A stretch of 64,000 bases of DNA from Henricia sp. BOLD:AAB3569 (Eukaryota; Echinodermata; Asteroidea; Spinulosida; Echinasteridae). The translations under genes and the position numbers were made by a program. Each line of letters opens with the position of its first letter. Position 1 is the stretch's first letter. This document shows, one piece after another, positions 30,709 through 43,677 of this stretch. Location: contig JBBELK010000384.1 of NCBI GenBank assembly GCA_037783545.1, positions 744,001-808,000 on the forward strand, written 5' to 3'. The notes below the pieces were generated by a model. The model was not told the origin of the DNA, ran no database searches, and was given only the letters and a program-made list of their open reading frames with translations.

Positions 30709-30854
30709 CAACATCGTAACCCGTATAACGTATAGGCCTACACTACAGCTGGTTACTCATTTTTGCATATGAAAGGAAATACATTTTCTTCCGGTAAATT
30801 TCTGTACAAATCACCGCGGGAAAGTCACAGCAACCAACTCATTACACACGAAAA

Positions 30855-31050
30855 ATGGTCGAGTTGGTTCGGGTCGAGTTGGTTCGAGCATGGTTCGAGT
30901 CGAGTGGTAAACGGTCGAATTGACTCGACTTTGAGCTCGAGTTAGTCAATGGTCGAGTTGGTTCAAGCATGGTACACCGGTCGAGTTTGTACAACGGTCG
31001 AGTTGGTTCGAGTCGAGTTGGCACGGTTGGCAATAGCGCAAACGGTCGAG
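30855..31050 (+). repeat. GTCGAGTTGGTTCGA minisatellite
   Basis: Irregular repeats of GGTCGAGTTGGTTCGAG, GTCGAGTTGGC and AACGGTCGAGTTG followed by four GTAAACATG units and a C run. It is oriented opposite to 30438-30532. Confidence 0.8.
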
Positions 31051-31572
31051 TTGACTGTAGTGTAAACATGGTAAACATGGTAAACATGGTAAACGCCCCC
31101 CCCCCCCCCCCCCCCACCCGCCGATCCGCTCCACCCCCTCCCCTCCCCGGCACCCTCCCCATCATGCCCATGTGCGCGCCCCTCCTGATTCATGTGATTT
31201 AATATTCGCGCACAATTCGCCTCTCAGTCTTATAACCTCCAGTTTAAGTGAAAGTGAAACAGACCCCAGCTATGATCGATGATGTTTATGTTGAAGAATT
31301 GTGAATTTTTAGCAAACGTTTCGGCTCATATTTTCCAACCTAAAACCTCGAACTTTAATACAAACCGTACGCACTCTGAGATGCAGATGCTCGAAAATTT
31401 CACCTGTTGCCGTAAAGCGCGCCCTCTTGCGCTGAATGTACCGTTCTGTCAGCTCCATACACTGTAGGCCCTACTCTGACAAATTCTAAGTTTGTCCATG
31501 GTTTTTCCTAAGTAAAATCATGACATTTTTCCCTCTTAATTTTTTGTTTTTAACGTCAAGCAAACATTTTTA

Positions 31573-31708
31573 GGGAAGACACACAAATCTAACCGCCGAT
31601 ACCTACAGCGCGCGGTACCGCTCGAGAACAGCTCACTTAGCATGCTTAGTGCAGGCGGTCCCGCTAAAAACAGCCGGTACCGGATTTATCATGTTTATGT
31701 GTCTTCCC
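31573..31708. repeat. Foldback MITE with GGGAAGACACA ends
   Basis: GGGAAGACACACAAAT at 31573 pairs with the inverse ATGTGTCTTCCC ending at 31708; the interior has paired GGTACCG blocks. Confidence 0.65.
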
Positions 31709-31843
31709 AAGTTACACGGTTTATACTAGATCATCAAGTGGCAAATCCTGGGTGTCCGTGGCAGTGGATGGACCCCATTTTATGTACAATAATATGCAAC
31801 TGAGTTCAACTTTTTTCCAAATCAGGTGGAGGTAAACTAAAGC

Positions 31844-34800
31844 ATGACAGACCTCAGCGAGAGAATCAACTCTTTCATTTCCGATCTCAAGAAGGGGTAA
31901 GTTTGTATTATCAAACTAAATAGAAAACATTTTCAAAGGAAAAAAAAACAAAACAAATGCAAATTAAATATTCTCACCATAAGATCAAGAAGTCTGAGTG
32001 AGAGATGTAATATTTTATTGGTCAGATATGTTTATATAACCACCTCTTGTGGCAAAGCTAACTGCTCCAGATTTAAAGACTTGAGCCACTGAGGCAGGGT
32101 ACGCCACTCTGCCTGAAGTGCCTCCCTGAACTCCTGCACTTGTAAGGCTACATAGGAGGCATGTGGATACAGTGGTCAGCTCATCCCATACAGGTTGTCA
32201 GACTTGGGCAAGTCTAGGTAAGGCGCAAAAAACGGCCGTATAAAAACGGCATTTTTCACAGGGTTGCCGATGTCTAAAATACAAAGTAGGCCTATGATGT
32301 TTTTTCGTTAAAATAAAGTAAATGCTTAAAAAATGCTTTAACAATATAACTTTAATACGGACTTTAATATACATTTCACTTGTTTATTTGAATAATGTTG
32401 TTCTTTAAATTTAGGAGAGTTCGTGGGTCATATGATGTGGCCTATCAGACGTTATCCCTGTTGCGTAGAGTTGTCGCGCAGACGCGCTGGGCTAATGCCG
32501 CCGAGTTGATGTCACGCATACGACATGAAGGATTACGTATGATGAATGCGCAACCACCGGAGTCGGCCGTCGGAAACATGGTTAGACGAGTTATTAAGAT
32601 CATCCGGGAAGAGTTTGCTGCGTAAGTTGTGTTCTTTATACCCAATTATCACAAACAAGATATTTTACATATATACTGTGATGTAGGGATGGGAGTTTAC
32701 GGTTAATTAAGAAACCGGTTTGCAATTCTTTGAAGTGTCGATTAAAGACGCAGGCTCGTCAATACAACACGAACAAATTGATTGTGCCACGAATTTCACC
32801 GCACTCTATACATTGCCTGAGTAGGGCAGCTGCTCTTACAATCCCAGAGGGTGGAGGCTCATTATTTATGCGAGCTCGCCACAGTGTGTTTATGGGTCAT
32901 TCTATAAATTTGGGGTCCAACGTGTGACATTTTCCTGTCCCTGTTACACCCGACATACTGCCATTTGCCATACAAGTATTATTAAAAATGCCTTCAAAAC
33001 ATATTTTTATGAATTGTACTTTATGTAATCACTCCTTGAAATAGAAAGCATTTAAAGAATATGTCCTGAATTTACAAACTACAACATTTTACAAGATGTC
33101 AGACGTAACAGGGGACAGAAAAATTGGACCCCAAATTTATAGAACGACCCTATGCGTTGCTAGGCTAATCGAATCACGCGAGCGCGCGCTTAGTTGTGTG
33201 TGTTGTATGTCATTTGTACCAATTAAGAGTTCCCATATACGGTCAATTCAACCATCTATATGACACCTTCTTGAAGCAAATGTGACCATATCTGTAATAT
33301 AATGTGAATATGGCTGAAACTAAATGTCATGAATTTACAAAGGGTGTGTTTTCTGTGATAAATATCTGATTTCGAAAAGATACACACCCTATTTGCAGAA
33401 TAGACGAGGCTATTAGCCTGCACCATGGCCCTACACCCTTTGGCACCGTAAGAGCGGCTGCCAGGGCAAGGTATGGAGCGCAGTGAAATTTGTGGCACGA
33501 ATTTGTCTGTTGCGCATTGACGAGCCTGCGTCTTTAAGTCTTTGAAATTGGACATGGTGTTTTCTTTTTCATTTTGGAATTGTTTTCTTTTTGTCATTGA
33601 CCTCTCCAGACTTATCAAAGGTCAGAGTGTGGTTTCAGCAGATCAGCAACAATCTCTTCACGTAAGTTTCTACATGTATAGACAGATGATCTCATGATGT
33701 AGAAGCTAATTGGGTTGTTTACTCACTACACTGTGTTTTGGGTTCGACACTTGGTAGTGGTACCTGTGCCCTTGTGCAAGGCACTTAACCACAATTGGTC
33801 CATCCTTTGGACGGGACGTACATAAAGCGGTTGAATCAGTGTGTTGTGTAACGCACTTAGAAGATCCCAGAGCACTCTTTTGTGAAGAGCAAGGGGATTC
33901 CCAGGTGTCTCTGGCCGTCGGCTGCCAATGGCACCACCCACCTATGTATCTTGACTTTTAGGTGAAAGATACTTGTAAGCTTCATGGAAATCAGCCTACG
34001 GGCTGCAAAATGCAGTTCCATACACCCATTATAATATGCAGCACACGTAAACGTATTCACATAAAATATGCACTATAGAAATGTGATAAATAATAATTAA
34101 TAAATTGTCTTTATTACGATTACTGCGATGTATGTTCTTGTTTTTGTTTACTTTTTATGTATAGAAAATGTTGGTAGCTGAAGGTCAAGTTGAAGATTTT
34201 AGCATGCCAAGTCCCCATCTCAAGGTATCGTAGTATGTAAATGTTCAAAAAGAAATACTGAATGATTGATGCCTGGTCTGCTTTTGGTATTTGTGAAAAT
34301 GAGTGAAAAAGTTGCCAAGTTGCCTTCGCCTTACAGGTTTGAACACTTCCAACCGTAGATGGAGTATAAGGTGCAGGTGTACCCATGTATAAGGCGCCTT
34401 ATAGGCCTACACAGGTTATTACGGTAATGTTGCGAGGTAAATATTAGGCTTGGATGACTTCAGTGACTCTGATTCCAAAAACGAATCGCGATATATAAAG
34501 TGAAAGTCACCCTTTGTGCGTTACTAAGGTTACTGGATCTACACTAAAACCAGTGAACTGTTCCCCTGCACTTTAGCAATGAACTTTTCAGATTACCAGC
34601 GGTTGTTTAGACCCAGTTACTCTGACAACTGATGTTACACTTCAATACCATACAAAAACTGATTATTATAACCTACCCAAAATTATTTCCTAAAATCATC
34701 AATTTCAGAACCTGTTCAAATTACCTTACTTTAATGGAACAATAATTTGTGAGAATGTTACTTAGCATAAAACTTTGGAGTTCACAATTCTGTATTATGG

Positions 34801-37800
34801 TATGGTGTTTATATAGCGTGCATTTGTGATTTATCTCGTAGGCTCGAGTTATTGAAAGCATTAACGAGTTACTGACGGAACTAGAGGGTAGTGCCGATAA
34901 CATCGCTACACAAGCATTAGAACACATCCACTCAAATGAGGTTATAATGACCATGGGAAAATCACGCACAGTCCAAGCATTCTTATTGGTGAGTTGTTCA
35001 CGAATGTACTTTAGCTGGATGTATCCTTTTTGCTGATGAAGCTGGATAGTAGTACTGATAACATTGTTATGCAAGTGCTAAAACACATCCACTGATATGA
35101 GGTTATAATGACTATGGGCATTTGTTTACAAAATGTACTTTTGCTGTATGTGTTATTGTGCACTTTGTTTCTTGGTTATACTTCTCCTTAATTTCCAGAC
35201 TTTGGAGAGTACCAATCAAAAGTAATGCAGATGATGTGGGATTTTAGCTGGTAACCTGTTTTTTTTGGTGCTAAGCACTATTTTCAGCTAAACATTGCCA
35301 TGGAAATTGAGCTACCTGATTTATATAAATAAAATAAAATATATGATTTTTTTTTTAAATTTTAGAATGCAGCTAGAAAGCGTAAATTTCACGTCATCGT
35401 AGCAGAAGGCGCTCCGTCATATCAGGTATTGTTAGTCTCCTGTATTAAAAAATTTCAAACATTTTCTAGTGCAATACGGATAAGACTTTATAAATCTTCA
35501 GTGCAGAAATTGACAGTACCCAATACAATGCAATATTCATATACAATGAAACCTATTAAGACTAGAGCCACTAGTTTACCTTGATAAAGAAGCCACCTGT
35601 TTATAGTGGTCAGTTTTTTTCCTCTTTCTTATGACACCAAGAAATCCAGAGTACCTTAATAGATGACTTAGCACCGATAGTTCAAAGCGACTCTTTTTGA
35701 AATAGCTTTGCTCCAGTTTATACATAGGATTATTGGCTCAGAAAGGATTTTTAAAAAATCACTTTAACAATCCTTTATATAGGGCTCTCATTTGAAACAT
35801 GAATATTTATGATTGAATTGTTTTTTTTTCCAACCTGAAAATCCAAGCTACATATTGACCCGGACAGGATTCGAACCTGGGACACCGAGGTGGTAGGCGA
35901 GGAAAGTACCTCTACATGAATAATGGGAATATTTTAAAAAAAAATAAAATCTTGCACCTTTATCATAGTCACATTCGGCAATTGTGATAGTCACTAACCG
36001 TTAATTTCTGTGTTTTGTTTAGGGTCAAGAGCTAGCGACGCGATTGGCCGAGGAGAAAATCCAAACCACCGTCATAACAGACTCGGCAGTCTTTGCTATC
36101 ATGTCCAGGGTCAATAAGGTTATCATTGGAACTCACACGGTCATGGCGAATGGCGGGTAAGTTGTGTCGTTAAAGCCAGATTACATGATTGGAAAACTTT
36201 TAAAAACAGGATTACATAAACAGAATTACATAAACTAAAGAATAATGTTGATAAATGTAGTGCCTTTGATTAAAGGCACTAAATACACTTGGTAAATTGA
36301 ATGATTTACCTTATCTTTATCTTATCTTTATCTTAGGCTGAAAGCCGTGAGTGGAAGCTATGCCCTTGCACTAGCAGCAAAGCATCATTCAGTTCCTGTG
36401 AGTACTTGAAAAACAAGAAATACGCTCAGAATGTTTTTGCCCAATATTCCAAATGGGATTCTGGAGTAAAGAAAATAGCATAACCAGTATTTTCTTCTTT
36501 ATCAAAAATCACAGAAAATTGAAATGCCGTCTTTAACCCCTTCGTGACGGGGAACTGCATATGCAGTTTTAAGTGCAAATGTCTTGGGGGCGGTTATACA
36601 GAATTAGCCCATGGGTCAGTGCTGGTCTCTCAACTTGCTGGTTTGGGCTCAAGTCAGTTTTTAGTTTTTGACCTGTGACTTAACTCTTGAGATAATGAAT
36701 TGTGACCTGGACTTGGGAAATAAAATTGATTTACGACTTGAAATAAAAACTGGTTATCAAGTCTCCAGCCCCAGAGACATGTACATGTACTAAAACTGCA
36801 AGTGCAGTCTCCCGCTCCAGGGGAATAAATTGAAAAATGGTTAGCCACTGGAAAGGAGTAATAATTTGCATGCATAATAATCAAACGTTTAATTTATTTG
36901 TCTCTGTTTTCACAGCTGATTGTGTGTGCACCAATGTTTAAACTATCACCCCAGCATCTCTGCTCCTACGACCAGGTAAATGTCAGAATTAGGTAACTAA
37001 ATGAGTCGGCTTATTTCCTGAAATTCCAGGACTTAGACTCGAGTCTGCCTCGAGTCACATATTCAGTGATTCGGACTTGCATTCCACAAGGTCAATTTCA
37101 AGGTCATGGCAAACGTCAAAAAGGTTACTGTACCCAACATACTCAAATCTAAAATAATGGCAGATTTGGAATCATTGTCAAATTTCCTTTCCAACAATAC
37201 CCATTGTGTGAAGACTGGCTCAGTACTTCCTGGGATGAGGGTTAAAACATATAGGCAGCCACCCAGCTCCCTTTTCGCAAAAATTATGTGGTGCATATCT
37301 CCAAAACCACTGGTCCAATTGGTCTAAAATTTGAGATTTGGTGCTGTGGGATCCCAATCAACATGTACCAAGTTTCATCAAAATCTGAGATGGTTGGGCT
37401 TAACCTATTAACCCATTGAGTGAGTTGACACGGATTAACCCCTAGCGTTAGGGCAAAATGGCGACACCCAAACCGGTGTGATGTGTTTAAAGTTTGCACT
37501 TTAGTTTTCCATATCTAACTCTATATAAAAAGATATTCATCTTTACTTGTAAACCAGCCCCCAAAACATACACCATATTATAATTTGATTAAAATTAAAT
37601 TTGCTTTTTTTTTTTTGTTATCACAGGATGGTTTTAATAAATTTGAGTCGCCACAGGATGTTATGAAGTTTGCTGAAGGTGATGTTCTCTCTAAGGTTCA
37701 AATTCACAATCCAGTGTTTGACTACGTACCACCAGAACTTGTAACTCTCTATCTATCCAATATGTAAGTATTACTTCTGCTAAAGATATATGCTTAAAAA

Positions 37801-38180
37801 ACAAAACCAGAAATGTAAATTATACACGGACTGAAACATCAAGGAAGCCGAGAGGTGCGACGTATATAATGTATGCACGTGAATGCACAATAAGTCCTAC
37901 ATGCCACGCAGAACGGCTCACGTACAGACTCGGTCACTGTACATGCATACTGCCGACTTGACACGAAGAGCCTTGGTTTCAACGGCTAATGTGAAATTCA
38001 GCTTGTTGACCTACCTTAATACAAATGACGTGTGCTGTACTAGTTTACTTCTTTTTTCTCTCCATTTCTCCTACCAGTGGCGGCAATGCACCATCATATG
38101 TATACAGATTACTGAGTGAACTGTATCATCCCGATGATCACAATCTAAGCTGCACAAAGCCTGAAGCACTTGTCAAGTAG
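31844..38180 (+). CDS. EIF2B2: Translation initiation factor eIF2B subunit beta, complete, 11 exons
   Basis: Regulatory subunit of the cytosolic guanine-nucleotide exchange factor that recycles eIF2-GDP; its family forms the eIF2B alpha/beta/delta core that senses phosphorylated eIF2. Exons: 31844-31896, 32415-32621, 33610-33661, 34165-34224, 34842-34988, 35366-35425, 36023-36156, 36337-36397, 36916-36975, 37627-37763, 38078-38180. The sum is 1074 nt, 357 aa (human 351). The N-terminus is [18 protein letters not shown]. Diagnostic segments are [84 protein letters not shown], and the end [20 protein letters not shown]. After this a short lineage-specific tail ([12 protein letters not shown]) extends past the usual end. 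Intron 2 carries a nested foldback element. The gene is head to head with ERCC6L2. Confidence 0.96.
32742..33537. mobile_element. Foldback element with a second foldback nested inside, EIF2B2 intron 2
   Basis: Outer arms of about 100 bp (TTAAAGACGCAGGCTCGTCA and inverse) are related to the 6560 MITE family. Within it, 32894-33150 has its own inverted ends (GGGTCATTCTATAAATTTGG). Confidence 0.75.
33738..34090 (+). mobile_element. tRNA-derived SINE, 5' part degraded
   Basis: Shares the body (GTGTTGTGTAACGCACTTAG, CCCAGAGCACTCTTTTGTGA) with 8983 and 11093. The tRNA head is eroded to GGGTTCGACACTTGG. Confidence 0.75.
34497..34650. repeat. Repeat family with AAAGTGAAAGTCACCCTTTG end
   Basis: Inverted ends GTTACTGGATCTACACTAAA and TTTAGACCCAGTTACTCTG. 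Related copies: 10701-10782 (reverse) and 52515-52660. Confidence 0.65.
35855..35925 (-). repeat. Antisense tRNA-like sequence
   Basis: The minus strand contains CCAGGTTCGAATCCTGTC and a degraded D arm; copy of 16785-16890. Confidence 0.45.
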
Positions 38181-40746
38181 TTTACTGTCCCAAGATAAGG
38201 TATCATCACGACAGTCGCAGTTGGAAGCCATCTAAAAAGGGAAAAAGAAATTGAATGGAGGCGAAGGTATTCTGCTTGAAACTAGACTTGGGCGATTCCA
38301 ACTTTTTAAAAATGCCTGCGATTCAACTTAGGATTCAAGTCCATTTTCAAAACGGACACTTGTTTTATTTTAGGCCGTCCCGGTAACGAGCATATATTGG
38401 AAATTTGTACACAGGGTTTTTAGAAAGGCATGTTGTCACACTATTTGTAACCCTTTTTGGGCCTAAGTTATCTCTTCAGAACAATTGAAACTTTTATTTT
38501 TTTATTTTGAGACCAGACAAAGGTATTTTCTGGAAAATATGATCTGTGTTGCCAAAATGCCGACGCAGATTTCATGCACTAGCCTATAGATATCATATGA
38601 GTGAACCCCATGTGACTGCTTTTCAGCTAGTCCGGATAAAGAGGCGTGTTATAAATTGACATAGTTTATTAAGGCACTTCCTAATTAACTACAATAGGAA
38701 CATCAGTCACCACCATACAAAATTAGTTTACGATAATGAATTTTACATATAATTTGAGGTACATGTATATAAAAAAGACAGATTATCCATTAACTTTTAC
38801 ATATTACAACCGATAACATACAGGATTTTTCACAGATACATCAGTATGCAAATCTGGGAAATTTCAGTGCATAAGAAACAATGCCTTAATAATAGGCCAA
38901 TTGTTTCATTATATTGTCAATATTTTTGTGAACTATATGTTCATGCTCATAACTGGTGCACAGAAATCTTGCATTCAGTATATTATTAGTGCCATTACAT
39001 ATGTTGAACATATATTTAAAATCGCTTAAAGTACAAAATTTCAATTGTTTTGTGCACTTAAACCCGATTCCAGTTTCATAAATCACGTTTTCTGCTAAAG
39101 CACTTAGCAAGTTAACTCAATTTTTCTCCGTTACCGTACTCAATCAATTTAGGGATGAATTTGTCAAGAAAATAAACCAATCTACGGCAGCCAAGAATTG
39201 TCTGTGGCAGTGATAACCAGACCATAATGGATGCACCACTGATGATTTCTGAAAATATTCACAGAAGATAATCTTGCAAGTGCCCAGCATTAAAACATAA
39301 CCATGTGCCAAGAAATACAGTTAACATGTTGACTGCTGTATACACGATATGGGGCCTTAGGACTCCCTCTCCCCCCTATGACTCAACACACTTTTAACCC
39401 CTAAAAACTGATAGGAATTCCTTTGATGTTTGAGACACAATGGGGGAACAATTTTGTGCTTGAAGTTATGATATTGGGCCTTGGAAATTTAGTTTAACAG
39501 AATTTTACATCAACTTTTATCATTCTACAAAATCACAAAGCATAGGCCTTTTATAAATTAAAAACGATTCGTGTCATTTCTTCCACTAGTCGTGATACAA
39601 ATGTACAAAGATTAGGTACGCATAAAATACCTTGCATAAACCTTAATATCAGAAAAAAAGCAGAAAATCAGATTTTAATTTTCTTAAAATCCTATCCTAA
39701 TCAAGAGCTGCAGTGTACAATTTGCCTCCATAAACTGCCGGGAAGACTTGAAATAACATTAATTTGGTTTTATAATATTGGTCTAAAGTTAAGCATGCTT
39801 TTAGTGATTTACACAAATCTACGATACATGGTAATATTCACTTATGTGTACTTCATACGAAATAAATGAAATTATATGAAACTTTGTAATTGTTCATAAG
39901 ATTTAAACTATGAATATATGCTGAAGAAACTCAAGGTAAAAGTAAAACTGTTTTTAAAATCAATGGCAAAAATTAAATTATGACCATAATAAAAATTATA
40001 CTTGCCAATGTAGTTTGCACAAAATTAAACTGTTTTGAACGACAGTTGAACCATGTTAATAGGAGGTCCTTGGGTTATATGTGGCAAAGGGACTACCCCC
40101 TAACGCCCCTATACCTCAACACACTCTTCCCTTTTGTTAACGCACCAAGCCCCCCTAAAAACTAAAAGGAATTCCTTGGATGTTTGAGACACAATGGTAG
40201 GGGGATACCCTCTGCCACATATCGTGCTGCATACATGTATGTCTGACAGTCCTTAATTCTCACATTAAACAGGAAATGTCACATTTCTTTGCCGCAAGGA
40301 TCCCTGAAGCGGAACAATCTTTAAAGTGATTCTAAAGAGAATGGTCGATCAGTGCCTTGTTATCCACAAGTTTACTGTATTCAACAAACTTCTGTTTTTC
40401 AAGTTAAACGTCATATCTGAAGTACTTCAACGCAACGGGTAAAATTTAAAGAAATGTCCTTTAAAGCCCAGTATTTGTATATATAAAAAAATCAACTCCA
40501 GACTCCCGAACGAATTGAATATTTGGTATGTGCTTTTCCCACTCCAAACCAAATATGTCATTCAGTTAAGAAGAGGTGAAAATCCATTTTCTGTCATCGA
40601 AACAGCCGCTTTGATGTCATGCGTCCAACTATGTGTACAACGCATTCAACACAAGGTCTATAGTTAGAGCTGATGATAATTTTTGCACAAAACTCTTCTG
40701 GAGAGAGACTATTATGCACAAAATACGTGTATAGTTTGAGCTGGGA
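38181..40746. other. EIF2B2 3' flank, no gene seen
   Basis: AT-rich. Contains a copy of the GGCCGTCCCGGT repeat (38369-38561), candidate poly(A) signal AATAAA at 39171, a pair of related blocks at 39350-39450 and 40076-40222 (the latter with TATATGTGGCA inverted ends), and from 40500 a copy of the element at 57055-57840 into which the BEL-containing inverted repeat is inserted. Confidence 0.55.
38369..38561 (+). repeat. Dispersed GGCCGTCCCGGTAACGA repeat, copy 2
   Basis: Same ends and interior as 13294-13492, with a short deletion after GGCATGTTG. Confidence 0.8.
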
Positions 40747-41430
40747 TTAATTTTAGTCCGGCAGCCAAAGGCCAAATTTCCACCTGACCCTAAAATGTCT
40801 GATATAGTTTTTTTCTCTGCTGATTATTCATCTTTGGGGTGTATCTAATGAGATCTAGGGTGGTGTGGACCGGACACCCTTGAGCAATTTTAAATATTCA
40901 AGATGGCGTCCAAGATGGCTCCCGCTAAGGTCTAAATTTGTAAAATTTCCCATATTTCCATGTTTGCTGCAACAGATCAATGTTTTTTTGGCCCAGATAT
41001 ATGTTTTGGGGTACAATAATTTTGATAGAGAGGTTTGGAGAAGTATTGGATGTACCGTTGCTATGGTAAAAAGAAATATGGCAGTAAAAAGTGGTAAAAT
41101 GCGGTAAAAATTGGTAAAAAAAGACAAACTGTAAAAAAATTCTAGGTAAATGTTTATTTGAGCATTGTTGTTCCTTTATGTACTAATGGCCACAATGTAT
41201 TGGATAGCTGTGCAACCCATGAGAATCTGGTGACATATGATCACCTCAAGTGCCTCCCAGTTCCCCATGTAGATGAGAGCGGTGTGACGATCTTAATAGG
41301 CCAAGATGCACCGCAGGCCCTCATGCCACTTGAAGTTCGACGAGGGAAAGAAGGCGAGCCATAAGCCGTAAGAACACCTCTCGAATGGACCATAAATGGC
41401 CCCCTTGGGTGTTCGAGTGATTCAGGTGCG

Positions 41431-42237
41431 GTGTCCAACTTTGTTCGAAGTGGTCTCAAAGCTCAGGTTGAGCGGTTTTGGAAGTTGGACACAGGGATTG
41501 TTCAGGCAACTGATGACTCTCTCAAGATGTCAGCTAATGACAAACGGGTGGTGGACACCTGGAACGAGTCGATCTGTTTGAAGGATGGACACTACCATTT
41601 GCCTGTACCATTCAAGTCTGAACCTCCCGGTCTACCAGACAATAAATCCATGGCGGTCAAGCGACTGCAGTCCCTTGGAAAACGGCTGTCCAAAAATCAT
41701 GACCTGTATATGAGGTACAGCCAAGAAATCAGTAGCCTCCTCGACAAAGGCTATGCTGAGAAGGTCCCTGTAGAGAAACTTGACCACGCCCCTGGTAAAA
41801 CATGGTACGTTCCCCAGCATGGTGTCTGCAATCCCAATAAGCCAGAGAAGCTTAGGGTTGTGTTTAACTGTGCGGCCAAGTTTCACGGTGTGTCACTAAA
41901 TGACAAGGTTCTACAGGGGCCGGACATGACTAATAAGCTGGTTGGTGTTCTCGTGCGTTTTCGTAAAAAGCGCGTTGGCCTGATGGGGGACATTGAACAA
42001 ATGTTCCATCAAGTCCGTGTGACAGAGGAACACCGTGATGCTTTGAGATTCTTGTGGTGGCCCGAGGGAGACCTCGCTAAAGCACATGAAGTGCTACGCA
42101 TGACGGCCCATCTATTTGGGGGCGTGTGGAGCCCAAGCTGTGCAAGCTTTGCTTTGAGACGCACAGCAGATGACAATGCTGCGGATTTTGGCACCAGTAG
42201 TACGGTACAAGCAGTCAAGGAAAACTTCTGTGGATGA
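41431..42237 (+). pseudogene. BEL/Pao reverse transcriptase remnant
   Basis: Open stretch of 268 codons with BEL/Pao hallmarks: the linker region preceding RT, KLRVVFNCAAKF and GLMGDIEQMFHQV (first catalytic Asp region), and LRFLWW. The frame is lost in the active-site neighbourhood close to 42235 and similarity resumes in another frame from about 42236 to 42526. Without an intact catalytic region it cannot encode a working enzyme. It belongs to the decayed element in this interval. Confidence 0.8.
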
Positions 42238-43677
42238 CCTTCTCAAGTCATTCAATTCAGACGACGAAGCCATTGCCATGGTTGACCAGTTGACGAAACT
42301 GCTGGCTAAAGGCGGTTTCCGGGTGACAAAATGGGTGAGCAACAGCAAGAAGGTCTTAGCAGCTATACCACAAGCTGATAAAGCCAAGGTCGTCAAGGAT
42401 CTGGATTTGGATCAGGATCGTCTGCCCATCGAGAGGGCTTTGGGAGTGCACTGGGACATGAATGGGGACTGTCTTGGGATCAAGATAAAAATCGACCCAG
42501 GAGTCACACCAGGAGAGGTCTGTTGAGCGTGATCAGCTCAGTATATGACCCGCTCGGTTTTGTATGCCCATTCATCCTGAAGGCAAAATTGCTCTTTCAA
42601 AATGAGTGCAGGATTGTTGGAAAGGGCTGGGATGACCTCCTGGAGAGTGACACTCAGCAAGAGTGGGTAAGGTGGCTAAAAGACCTTCCACTCTTAGGTA
42701 GATTCTCCCTCAAGAGATGCCTCGTCCCAGATGACTTCGGGGAAATCTGTGAATGCCGCCTGCATCATTTTGCAGACGCTTCACAAGATGGCTATGGTGC
42801 AGTGTCTTACCTGCGCATAGTCAATGCCAAGGGAAACATCCACTGCGCGTTCTTGATGGGCAAGTCGCGTCTTGCACCATTAAAGACAATGACGATCCCA
42901 AGGCTGGAATTGTCGGCCGCAGTTGTGGCTGTGAGAATGGAGGAGACGCTCAAGAGGGAGCTCGGTTTAGAACTGCAGGAGTCAGTGTTCTGGACTGATA
43001 GTACGCTTGTACTTCAGTATATCACAAATCTGGACAAGAGATTCCATACGTTCGTTGCCAATAGAGTGGCAGATATACACAGAGCTTCATCGCCTAACCA
43101 GTGGCGACATGTAAACACTGAAGCTAACCCAGCTGAGACGCCTCACGTGGGCTTTATGCAAACCACATAGTCTCCAGTGATAGGTGGAAGAAAGGCCCTG
43201 ATTTCCCTTTGGAAACAGGGAAGCAGTTGGCCCCCAATGCCTGAAATGCGGAATCTCCTCGATAAAGATCGAGAAGTCAAGCAACAAGCTGTTTCACGGG
43301 CTGTGAATGTTAATGAGAGTCCTGATGTAATTGACAGGCTCATCAATAGATATTCCTCTTGGCTATACCTTACGAAGGCTGTGGCATGGATCATCCGTTT
43401 CAAGAGCTGGCTCAAGAACCACCGACAAGAACAAGGATCAGGTCTGACTGTAGGTGAACTTAAGGCTGCTGTGGCGGCAGTTTTAAAGTATGTGCAGGGA
43501 AGGAGCTTCTGGCAGGAAATCATAGACTTGCGTGGAGGTCGTTCCGTCAGACGACAGAGCTCAGTCAATAGTCCTCATCTTGACGACACCGGCATACTTA
43601 GGATTGGTGGTAGACTTCGGCTTGCACCGATTGGGGATGAGCACGAGTTTTAAGCAATTCTTCCCAAGAATCACCAT

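Larger units (their letters stand above)
30139..31843. promoter_or_regulatory. Divergent promoter interval between ERCC6L2 and EIF2B2
   Basis: Head-to-head start codons lie 1.7 kb apart. The interval holds minisatellite arms (30438-30532 and 30855-31050), a TATA-like TATAAATA at 30701, a GC-richer stretch at 30590-30690, a short C run (31096-31120) and a foldback element (31573-31708). Gene starts are supported; the promoter role is inferred from position. Confidence 0.5.
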
